Assembly (NCBI GenBank): GCA_000381565.1
Contig: KB906725.1
Location: 687,785-751,784, forward strand
From: Oxalobacteraceae bacterium AB_14
Lineage (GTDB): Bacteria > Pseudomonadota > Gammaproteobacteria > Burkholderiales > Burkholderiaceae_D
Reading direction: 5' to 3'
Length of the DNA: 64,000 nt
A model generated the notes under the pieces. The model made no database searches and had not been told where the DNA came from. It saw nothing but the letters and a program-made list of their open reading frames with translations. Positions 37,245 through 44,760 of the stretch are shown here, one piece after another. Position numbers and translations under genes: made by a program. Each line of letters begins with the position of its first letter. The stretch's first letter is position 1.

Positions 37245-38807
37245 ATGTTTTCTTCCATAACCGTCAGGACCAAGATCCTGGCGCTGATCGTTGTCGCCGT
37301 TTTGGCGTTGCTGCTGGTGATGGCGATCGCTTTCCAGGGCTTGCAAAAAGAGAGCGCCATGCTGGCCGAGATCGGCAAGAACCGGTTGCCGTCGGTGCAG
37401 GCGCTGCAAACCGTCAGCGAGGGGCAGACGGCGCTGCGCTCGGCCAACCGCTCGATCGATGCGGTCGCGGCCTATCCGGACGAGATCGACATCATCGCCC
37501 ACGAACTCAAGCACAAGCAAGAGGTCTGGAACAAGATCGACCAAGCCTGGAAGGTCTATGAACCGCTGTCGCAGGAAGCCGAGGAGGCGCTGTTGTGGAC
37601 GACCTTCGTCAAGCAATGGGACGCCTGGAAGGCGCGCGAGGTCGTCATCGGCGAGCTGGCCGGCCAGCTCGCGCGCGCCGACGCCGCCAGGCGCAAGGAA
37701 TTGTTCGTCGCCCTGCATGGCGCCATCAGGGAAGCCCGCCCCCTGTTCCTCGACGCCGAGGACAGCCTGAACAAGCTGGTGGCGCTGAACGCCGGCTACG
37801 GCGACGCCGCCGTCAGGCAGGCCGACGAGGCGTCCGCCCACGCGCTGAACATGATGTACGCCAGCGCCGGCGCGGCGCTGGCGCTGCTGGTGGCGATCGG
37901 CCTGCTGATCCTGAACGGCATCATGCGGCAGCTGGGCGGCGATCCGGGCTATGCGGCCGAGATCGTGCGCCAGGTGGCGGATGGCGAACTCGGCGCCGTG
38001 GTGGCGCTCAAGGCCGGCGACAGCACCAGCCTGCTGGCGGCGATGAAGGGCATGATCGCCAGGCTGTCGCAGGTGGTGCAGGAGGTGAACAACGGCGCCG
38101 AGGCGCTGGCCAGCGCTTCCGAGGAGGTGAGCGCGACGGCGCAATCGCTGTCGCAGGCGGCCAGCGAGCAGGCCGCCGGCACGGAGCAGACCAGCGCCTC
38201 GGTGGAGCAGATGACGGCGTCGATCTCGCAGAACACCGAAAACGCCAGGGTCACCGACGGCATCGCCAGCAAGGCGGCGCTGGAGGCGGCCGAGGGCGGC
38301 GATGCGGTCAAGTCGACGGTGGCGGCGATGCGCCAGATCGCCAAGAAGATCGGCATCATCGACGACATCGCCTACCAGACCAACCTGCTGGCGCTGAACG
38401 CGGCGATCGAGGCGGCGCGCGCGGGCGAGCACGGCAAGGGCTTCGCGGTGGTGGCGGCCGAGGTGCGCAAGCTGGCCGAACGCAGCCAGGTGGCGGCGCA
38501 GGAAATCGAACAGGTGGCCTCGAGCAGCGTGCAACTGGCGGAAAAGGCCGGCAGCCTGCTCGACGCCATGGTGCCCAATATCCGCCGCACCTCCGACCTG
38601 GTGCAGGAAATCACGGCGGCGTCGGAGGAGCAGTCGGCCGGGGTCGGCCAGATCAACTCGGCCGTCACCCAGCTGAGCCAGACCACCCAGCAGAACGCCT
38701 CCAGTTCCGAGGAGCTGGCCGCCACCGCCGAGGAGATGAGCGGCCAGGCCGAGCAGTTGCAGCAGACCATGGCCTTCTTCAAGCTGGCCGGCGCCGGCCG
38801 CCGCTGA
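37245..38807 (+). CDS. Methyl-accepting chemotaxis protein 2, paralogue of MCP 1
   Basis: A 520-residue receptor, alike MCP 1 along its whole length (TVRTKIL, EIGKNRLPSVQALQ, YPDEIDIIAHELK are shared). Sensor substitutions are scattered and the extended C-terminal tail of MCP 1 is absent: it ends FFKLAGAGRR. It has TM1, a 4HB sensor, TM2, HAMP and the standard signalling domain. The pair arose by duplication around the intervening cheW. AAGCGGGAGCCTTGC gives the ribosome-binding site. Confidence 0.94.
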   Translation: MFSSITVRTKILALIVVAVLALLLVMAIAFQGLQKESAMLAEIGKNRLPSVQALQTVSEGQTALRSANRSIDAVAAYPDEIDIIAHELKHKQEVWNKIDQAWKVYEPLSQEAEEALLWTTFVKQWDAWKAREVVIGELAGQLARADAARRKELFVALHGAIREARPLFLDAEDSLNKLVALNAGYGDAAVRQADEASAHALNMMYASAGAALALLVAIGLLILNGIMRQLGGDPGYAAEIVRQVADGELGAVVALKAGDSTSLLAAMKGMIARLSQVVQEVNNGAEALASASEEVSATAQSLSQAASEQAAGTEQTSASVEQMTASISQNTENARVTDGIASKAALEAAEGGDAVKSTVAAMRQIAKKIGIIDDIAYQTNLLALNAAIEAARAGEHGKGFAVVAAEVRKLAERSQVAAQEIEQVASSSVQLAEKAGSLLDAMVPNIRRTSDLVQEITAASEEQSAGVGQINSAVTQLSQTTQQNASSSEELAATAEEMSGQAEQLQQTMAFFKLAGAGRR

Positions 38808-38905
38808 CGTGGGGTGTACGCCACAGGTGAGTATTGGTGAGAATTGCAGCAGGGAATAGGTTCACAATGACATGTGACCCTCCCCGCCGATTGGAGAAAT
38901 CGCTA

Positions 38906-40387
38906 ATGTTCAAGCAAATGAAAATGGAGACCCGGCTGCATGCCGGTTTTGGCGGCATCGTGCTGCTGGTGATCTTGCTGGGGGTGATAGCCTTCGCCAA
39001 GCTGAGCTCGCTGCACGAGCACTGGAACGACTTCGAAACCATCACCCTGGTGCGCAAGAACGCCGTGCTGGAAGGCGTTACCGCCCACGGCAATGCGGTC
39101 CATCATTTCAAGAACTACATCCTGCGCGGCGGCGACTACAACAGCAAGTTCCGCGCCGACCTGGCCGTGATCGACAAGGAAATGGCCAACTACAGGGCGG
39201 TCGGCGGCCTCAGCGACGAGGAGCAGGCCTTGCTGGGTGAGGTCGTGGCCGGCACCAAGGCCTACGGCGACGGCATGACCCAGCTCGAAGGCCTGCGCGA
39301 AAAGGGTGTGGCGCCGCAGGACATGGACAAGGCCATCAAGGGCGCCGACGAGGTCATCTCCAGCGCTTTCCGCAAGCTGCTCAAAGTCAACGAAAATGAA
39401 ACCAGGGGCGCGTCGGCCGCCATGACGGAAGTGACCGACTCCGCCAAGAAGATCATCCTGGGCATCGACATCGTGATCGCCGTGCTCGGGTGCGTGCTGG
39501 CGCTGTGGCTGGCGCGCAGCCTGTCGGGCATCGTGCGCGAAGTGCAGGCGGTGGTGGGCAGCCTGGCCGGCGCCTCCGAGGAAGTGAGCTCGACCGCGCA
39601 GTCGCTGTCGCAGGCGGCCAGCGAGCAGGCTGCGGGCGTGGAGGAGACCAGCGCCTCGATCGAGCAGATGACGGCGTCGATCGCGCAGAACACGGAGAAC
39701 GCCAAGATCACCGACGGCATCGCCACCCAGGCGGCGGTGGACGCGGCGCGCGGCGCCGAGGTGGTCAAGGCCACGGCGGCGGCGATGAAGCAGATCGCCA
39801 GCAAGATCGGCATCATCGACGACATCGCCTACCAGACCAACCTGCTGGCGCTGAACGCGGCGATCGAGGCGGCGCGCGCGCACGAACACGGCAAGGGCTT
39901 CGCGGTGGTGGCGGCCGAGGTGCGCAAGCTGGCCGAACGCAGCCAGGTGGCGGCGCAGGAAATCAGCAAGGTGGCGTCGGACAGCGTCGAGCTGGCCGAG
40001 CAGGCCGGCAGCATGTTCGATGCGCTGGTGCCGAACATCCGCAAGACGTCCGACCTGGTGCAGGAGATTTCAGCGGCGTCGGAAGAGCAGAGCTCCGGCG
40101 TGCGCCAGATCAACAGCGCGGTCGGGCAGCTCAGCCAGACCACCCAGGTCAACGCCGCCAGCTCGGAGGAACTGGCGGCGACGTCGGAAGAGATGAGCGC
40201 CCAGGCCGAGCAGCTGACCCGGCTGATGGCGGTGTTCAAGCAGTACGCCGTCGACGAGCTGCCGCGCGCCGGCTCGGCGCGCCGGCCGGTGGTGTTGAAG
40301 ACGGGCGCCAGGCTTGCGCGCCCGGCGCGCAAGCTCGACCTGGTGGCCGAGGGCGCGCCCGACGAGAACAAGTTTACGCGCTTTTGA
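38906..40387 (+). CDS. Methyl-accepting chemotaxis protein 3, apparently without HAMP domain
   Basis: A 493-residue receptor. TM1 (~13-33) and TM2 (~190-212) flank a ~155-residue helical sensor with a CZB-less, 4HB-like look (HHFKNYILRGGDYNSKFRAD). After TM2 the sequence passes almost at once into the signalling coiled coil (GSLAGASEEVSSTAQSLSQA), so I see no room for a normal HAMP linker. The tail ends DENKFTRF, echoing the DESHFIKF end of MCP 1. The start ATG 38906 has GGAG upstream; the preceding in-frame start lies in the intergenic region. Confidence 0.93.
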   Translation: MFKQMKMETRLHAGFGGIVLLVILLGVIAFAKLSSLHEHWNDFETITLVRKNAVLEGVTAHGNAVHHFKNYILRGGDYNSKFRADLAVIDKEMANYRAVGGLSDEEQALLGEVVAGTKAYGDGMTQLEGLREKGVAPQDMDKAIKGADEVISSAFRKLLKVNENETRGASAAMTEVTDSAKKIILGIDIVIAVLGCVLALWLARSLSGIVREVQAVVGSLAGASEEVSSTAQSLSQAASEQAAGVEETSASIEQMTASIAQNTENAKITDGIATQAAVDAARGAEVVKATAAAMKQIASKIGIIDDIAYQTNLLALNAAIEAARAHEHGKGFAVVAAEVRKLAERSQVAAQEISKVASDSVELAEQAGSMFDALVPNIRKTSDLVQEISAASEEQSSGVRQINSAVGQLSQTTQVNAASSEELAATSEEMSAQAEQLTRLMAVFKQYAVDELPRAGSARRPVVLKTGARLARPARKLDLVAEGAPDENKFTRF

Positions 40388-40395
40388 ATCACCCG

Positions 40396-41208
40396 TTAAG
40401 GCTTGACGAACTTCAGCGTCATGCGGTCGCTCTCGCCGATCGCCTGGTACATGGCGCGGTCCGTGTCCTTGTTGCCATAGGTCGGCGGCAGCGCCCAGAC
40501 GCCGCCCTTGTGCTCGGCGTTGTCCTTGGGATTGGCGTTCACTTCCGACTTGTCGGCCAGCTTGAAGCCGGCCGCCTCGGCCAGGCCGATCACGTATTTC
40601 TCGTGCATATAGCCGCTGCTGGCGTCCTTGTCCTGCACCTTGGCGGCCGGCAGCCGGTGCTCGACCACGCCGAACACGCCGCCTTTCTTCAGGCTGGCGT
40701 AGACGCTGCCGAACAGCGTCTTCAGGTTGTCCGGGCCGGTTGCCATCCAGTTGTGGACGTTGCGGAAGGTCAGCACCATGTCGACGCTGCCGGCCGGCGC
40801 GAACTCGTACTTGCGCGGCGGCGAGAACACGCCCAGCGCCACCTTGTTGTACACCTCCGGCTTGGCGTTCAGGCGCGCCATGAAGCGCTCGGCGGCCTTG
40901 CGTTCGTTGGCGTCGGGCGCGGCCAGGTCGTTGCCGGCGGTGATCAGCTTGCCGTGCTCGCGCAGATAGGGCGCCAGGATCTCGGTGTACCAGCCGGCGC
41001 CCGGCGCCAGCTCGACCACCGTCATGTTTGGTTTGATGCCGAAGAAGCTCAGCGTTTCGTAAGGATGGCGGTAGACGTCGCGCTCGACGTTGGCGGGCGT
41101 GCGCGACGGCGCGGCGATGGCGGCCTTCAGCGCGGGGTCTTCGGCGGCAAAGGCGCCGCCGGCGATCAACATGGTGGCGGCCAGGGCGGCAAGTACGGTT
41201 CGTTTCAT
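40396..41208 (-). CDS. Exported class I SAM-dependent methyltransferase-like protein (COG4798 type)
   Basis: A 270-residue protein with a clear signal peptide (MKRTVLAALAATMLIAGGAF). It then has a methyltransferase fold: MTVVELAPGAGWYTEIL is the SAM-binding motif I region, followed by DMVLTFRNVHNW and GGVFGVVEHR. Proteins of this group are annotated as predicted methyltransferases, yet SAM is not expected in the periplasm, so the reaction is uncertain. AGGAG stands before ATG 41208. It converges on MCP 3 with eight bases between stops. Confidence 0.85.
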   Translation of the reverse strand: MKRTVLAALAATMLIAGGAFAAEDPALKAAIAAPSRTPANVERDVYRHPYETLSFFGIKPNMTVVELAPGAGWYTEILAPYLREHGKLITAGNDLAAPDANERKAAERFMARLNAKPEVYNKVALGVFSPPRKYEFAPAGSVDMVLTFRNVHNWMATGPDNLKTLFGSVYASLKKGGVFGVVEHRLPAAKVQDKDASSGYMHEKYVIGLAEAAGFKLADKSEVNANPKDNAEHKGGVWALPPTYGNKDTDRAMYQAIGESDRMTLKFVKP

Positions 41209-41339
41209 GCAAAGTCTCCTGAAGGTTCGTTGGTTGGGGCGATGCGCAGCCGCTCGCCCTGCGCGATCATGGTGCAGGCTTGCCAGAAGGTCAAGCGAAT
41301 TGGGACGGCGCTCCGCCCCAGCGTGCTGGCGCGCGCAAG

Positions 41340-41400
41340 CGGACACCCGGCGGACACTTTCGGACACTGGCGGACAGTCAAGCGGACAGACAGGCGGACA
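41340..41400 (+). repeat. Six CGGACA hexamers at 10-12 bp spacing (candidate enhancer array)
   Basis: CGGACA begins at 41340, 41351, 41361, 41371, 41383 and 41395; five of six are preceded by G. The spacing places them on roughly one face of the helix. The array ends 53 bp before a sigma-54 promoter, the usual place for an upstream activating sequence. The rest of the 41209-41650 intergenic region holds no gene I can support. Confidence 0.75.
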
Positions 41401-41452
41401 CTTCACCTATGAAACTCCTGCCAGCCGCGCCTGCATGCAACATGAATAGCCG

Positions 41453-41467
41453 TGGCACACATTTTGC
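41453..41467 (+). promoter_or_regulatory. Sigma-54 (-24/-12) promoter of the Tld operon
   Basis: TGGCAC-ACATT-TTGC is a perfect match to the core consensus TGGCAC-N5-TTGC. Transcription should start near 41479, leaving a leader of about 170 nt before ATG 41651. Such promoters need an ATP-dependent enhancer-binding protein; none is encoded in this window. Confidence 0.8.
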
Positions 41468-41650
41468 CTATCTCGTTCCTTGATCCGGCGCTAATATTGC
41501 TCAACCGGTGGAAACGGCGGCGGATATTCAGGTGTAATGCAAAGCAACGAGCGGTAACGAAGTAGTTCCAGCTGGAAGAGCAAATAAAAAGCAGAACCCC
41601 GGGCGACCGGCCCGCAATCTAATCCTTGCTGTTACGTTTTTGGAGATACG

Positions 41651-43288
41651 ATGGAACGACGTGCATTCCTCAATGTTAGTAGTCTGGCCCTGGGCACGAT
41701 GCTGCTGCCCGCCTTCGGTCGCGCCATCGCGGCGGAAGAGCTGCTCAAGCCAGTCGCCCTGCAATTCAAGAAAATGCTGGCCGATACCGCGCTGACCGCG
41801 GCGACCCAGGCCGGCGCCTCCTACTGCGACGTGCGGGTAGGGCGCTACCTGAACCAGTTCATCACCACCCGCGACCTGAACGTCGAGAACGTGGTCAACA
41901 CGGAATCGGCCGGGGTCGGCGTGCGCGTGATCGCCGGCGGCGCCTACGGCTTCGCCGCCACCAACGACATGAGCCCGGACGGCGTGGCCGCCGCCGCGCG
42001 CCAGGCGGTCGCCATCGCCAAGGCCAACGCCAAGCTGCAGACCGAGCCGGTGATCCTGGCCCCGGTCAAGGGCGTGGGTGTAGTGTCGTGGGCCACGCCC
42101 ATCGTCAAGGACTGGCGCACGGTCGCCATCAAGGACAAGGCCGAGCTGCTGATCGCCGCCAACAAGGCCGGCATGGAGGGCGGCGCCAGCTTCATGCAGT
42201 CGCTGCTGTTCCAGGTCAACCAGCAGAAGTACTTCGCCTCCACCGACGGCTCCTACATCGACCAGGACGTGCACCGCCTGTGGATGCCGGTGTTCGCCAC
42301 CGCCGTCGACCAGAAGACCAACAAGTTCCGTTCGCGCCAGGGCCTGTCGTCGCCGGTCGGCATGGGCTACGAATACCTGGACGCGCGTCCCGAGCACAAG
42401 ATCAAGGCGGCCGGCGGCGTGACCACGCTGTACACCAAGTCCTACGACCTGATCGAGGATGCGCGCGCGGCCGGCAAGCAGGCCAAGCAAAAGCTGAGCG
42501 CCAAGTCGGTCGAGCCGGGCAAGTACGACCTGGTGCTGTCGCCGGAACACCTGTGGCTGACCATCCACGAATCGGTCGGCCACCCGACCGAGCTCGACCG
42601 CGTGCTGGGCTACGAGGCCAACTACGCCGGCACCAGCTTCGCCACGCTCGACAAGTGGCAGTCGAAAAAATTCAAGTACGGCTCGGACATCGTCAACATC
42701 GTCGCCGACAAGACCACCCCCGGCTCGCTGGCCAACGTCGGCTACGACGACGAAGGCGTCAAGTGCAAGCGCTGGGACATCATCAAGGACGGCATCCTGG
42801 TCAACTACCAGGCCACCCGCGACCAGGCCCACATCATCGGCGAGAAGGAATCGCACGGCTGCTCGTATGCGGACAACTGGAGCAGCGTGCAGTTCCAGCG
42901 CATGCCCAACGTCTCGCTGCAAGCCGGCAAGAAGAAGCTGACCCCGGACGAGATGGTCAAGGACGTCAAGAAGGGCATCTACATCGTCGGCGACGGTTCC
43001 TTCTCGATCGACCAGCAGCGCTACAACTTCCAGTTCGGCGGCCAGCTGTTCTACGAAATCAAGAACGGCAAGATCGGCGAGATGCTGGAAGACGTGGCCT
43101 ATCAATCGAACACCCAGGAGTTCTGGAACGCCTGCGCCGGTCTGTGCGACGAGCGCGATTGGCGCATGGGCGGTTCCTTCTTTGACGGTAAAGGCCAGCC
43201 TTCGCAGGTGTCGGTGGTGTCGCATGGCGCCAGCACGGCGCGCTTCAACGGCATCAACGTCATCAACACCGCACGCAAAATCGGCTAA
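41651..43288 (+). CDS. Tat-exported TldD-like metallopeptidase 1
   Basis: A 545-residue protein, first of a ten-gene operon. The N-terminus MERRAFLNVSSLALG is a twin-arginine signal (RRxFL) and is followed by an AxA-like end (GRAIAA). Canonical TldD is cytoplasmic. The TldD zinc motif HExxxH is present (H306-E-S-V-G-H311). The C-terminal Cys ligand that E. coli TldD carries in a CGKxGQ context reads FFDGKGQ here, so metal binding may differ. TldD works with TldE as a heterodimer that cleaves unfolded peptides, and a TldE-like gene follows after 17 bp. TTTTTGGAGATACG precedes ATG 41651. Confidence 0.88.
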   Translation: MERRAFLNVSSLALGTMLLPAFGRAIAAEELLKPVALQFKKMLADTALTAATQAGASYCDVRVGRYLNQFITTRDLNVENVVNTESAGVGVRVIAGGAYGFAATNDMSPDGVAAAARQAVAIAKANAKLQTEPVILAPVKGVGVVSWATPIVKDWRTVAIKDKAELLIAANKAGMEGGASFMQSLLFQVNQQKYFASTDGSYIDQDVHRLWMPVFATAVDQKTNKFRSRQGLSSPVGMGYEYLDARPEHKIKAAGGVTTLYTKSYDLIEDARAAGKQAKQKLSAKSVEPGKYDLVLSPEHLWLTIHESVGHPTELDRVLGYEANYAGTSFATLDKWQSKKFKYGSDIVNIVADKTTPGSLANVGYDDEGVKCKRWDIIKDGILVNYQATRDQAHIIGEKESHGCSYADNWSSVQFQRMPNVSLQAGKKKLTPDEMVKDVKKGIYIVGDGSFSIDQQRYNFQFGGQLFYEIKNGKIGEMLEDVAYQSNTQEFWNACAGLCDERDWRMGGSFFDGKGQPSQVSVVSHGASTARFNGINVINTARKIG

Positions 43289-43305
43289 GCCCTGGAGACC
43301 ATGAG

Positions 43306-44643
43306 ATGAAGAATTTGAGTCAAGACGAAGCAAAACGTATCAGCGACAAGGTGCTGTCGTTATCGAAGGGCGACCAGTGCGAAGTGAACATCACCGGCAG
43401 CCGCAAGGGCAATATCCGCTACGCGCGCAACGCCGTGTCGACCGCCGGTTTGATCGACGACACGCAACTGGTGGTGTCGGTCGCCTTCGGCAAGAAGCAG
43501 GGCACGGCCACCATCAACGAGTTTGACGACAAGTCGCTGGAAAAAGTGGTGCGCCGCGCGGAAGACCTGGCCCGCCTGGCGCCGGAAAATCCGGAGTTCA
43601 TGCCGACGCCGACCAAGCAGCAATACAAGGCCAGCGAGACCTTCTTCCAGAAGACCGCCGACATCGATCCTGAATTCCGCGCGCAGGTGGCGGCCTACAG
43701 CATCGAGAACAGCAAGAAGAACAAACTGGTGGCGGCGGGCTTCTTCAGCGACAGCTCGCAGTTCACCACCATCGCCAACTCGAACGGCGTGTTCGGCTAC
43801 CAGCAGGATACGGGGCTGGACTTCACCGTGACCGTGCGCACCGAGGACGGCCGCGGTTCTGGCTGGGTCAAGCGCAGCGTGGGCGACGTCAGCAAGTTCG
43901 ATGCGCGCGAAGCGTCCAACGTGGCGATTGAAAAAGCGCTGCGTTCGGTGGACGCCAAGGCGCTGGAGCCGGGCCGCTATACGGTGATCCTGGAACCGGC
44001 GGCGACCTCGGACCTGCTGGGCTTCATGTTCAACGGCTTCGATGCGCGCCAGGCCGACGAGGGCCGCAGCTTCCTGTCGAAAAAGGGCGGCGGCAACCGC
44101 ATGGGCGAGAAGCTGTTCGACGAACAGGTCAACGTCTGGGCCGATCCGTGGGACAAGGACGCGGCGGTGCTGCCGTGGGACGGCCAGAACATGCTGGCCC
44201 GCGAACGCCAGGACATCATCAAGGGCGGCAAGATCGCCAACCTCGATTATTCGACCTACTGGGCCAAGAAGCAGGGCAAGCGCGCCGTCGGCTCGCCGGG
44301 CAACATCATCATGGCCGGCACCAACAAGTCGACCGCGGAGCTGATCGCCAACACCAAGAAGGGCGTGCTGGTCACCCGTACCTGGTACATCCGCATGGTC
44401 GATCCGCAGTCGGTGCTGCTGACCGGCTTGACGCGCGACGGCACCTTCTACATCGAGAACGGCAAGATCAAGCATCCGATCAAGAACTTCCGCTTCAACG
44501 AAAGCCCGGTGACGATGCTGAACAACATCGAGGAACTGGGCCGGCCGGAGATCCTGGCGGGTGACGAGTCGCAGTTCCAGTTGCTGATACCGGCGATGCG
44601 GGTGCGCGACTTCAACTTCACCTCGCTGTCGGACGCGGTATAA
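43306..44643 (+). CDS. TldE/PmbA-like partner protein 1
   Basis: A 445-residue protein of the TldD/PmbA superfamily lacking HExxxH, as expected for the non-catalytic E subunit. Recognisable parts are the N-terminal VEVNITGSRKGNIRYARN-like strand region and the C-terminal PGRYTVILEPAATSDLL and TRDGTFYIENGKIKHP, which are family hallmarks. It has no signal peptide, although its D-type neighbour has a Tat signal. It may be co-exported as a folded complex or stay in the cytoplasm. GGAGACC precedes the start. A REP element separates it from the next gene. Confidence 0.86.
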   Translation: MKNLSQDEAKRISDKVLSLSKGDQCEVNITGSRKGNIRYARNAVSTAGLIDDTQLVVSVAFGKKQGTATINEFDDKSLEKVVRRAEDLARLAPENPEFMPTPTKQQYKASETFFQKTADIDPEFRAQVAAYSIENSKKNKLVAAGFFSDSSQFTTIANSNGVFGYQQDTGLDFTVTVRTEDGRGSGWVKRSVGDVSKFDAREASNVAIEKALRSVDAKALEPGRYTVILEPAATSDLLGFMFNGFDARQADEGRSFLSKKGGGNRMGEKLFDEQVNVWADPWDKDAAVLPWDGQNMLARERQDIIKGGKIANLDYSTYWAKKQGKRAVGSPGNIIMAGTNKSTAELIANTKKGVLVTRTWYIRMVDPQSVLLTGLTRDGTFYIENGKIKHPIKNFRFNESPVTMLNNIEELGRPEILAGDESQFQLLIPAMRVRDFNFTSLSDAV

Positions 44644-44651
44644 AGAAACAG

Positions 44652-44734
44652 CCGTCGTTCCCGCGCAGGCGGGAACCCATGCCGAGCTTCCTGGCCGGCG
44701 AAGTATGGATTCCCGCCTGCGCGGGAATGACGGC
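44652..44734. repeat. REP/BIME-like element, copy 1
   Basis: Two facing hairpins (TTCCCGC-GCAG-GCGGGAA and TTCCCGC-CTGC-GCGGGAA) are framed by CGTCGT...ATGACGG ends and internal CCCAT/ATGGAT. It lies between the first and second Tld pairs inside the operon and may act on mRNA stability. Confidence 0.88.
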
Positions 44735-44760
44735 GTGGAGGCCTGCTGTCAGGAGTTATT

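Noticed and set aside
41340..41400. CRISPR-like short direct repeats
   Set aside because: The repeated unit is only six bases with 4-6 bp between units, far too short for repeats and spacers. The position before a sigma-54 promoter explains it better.
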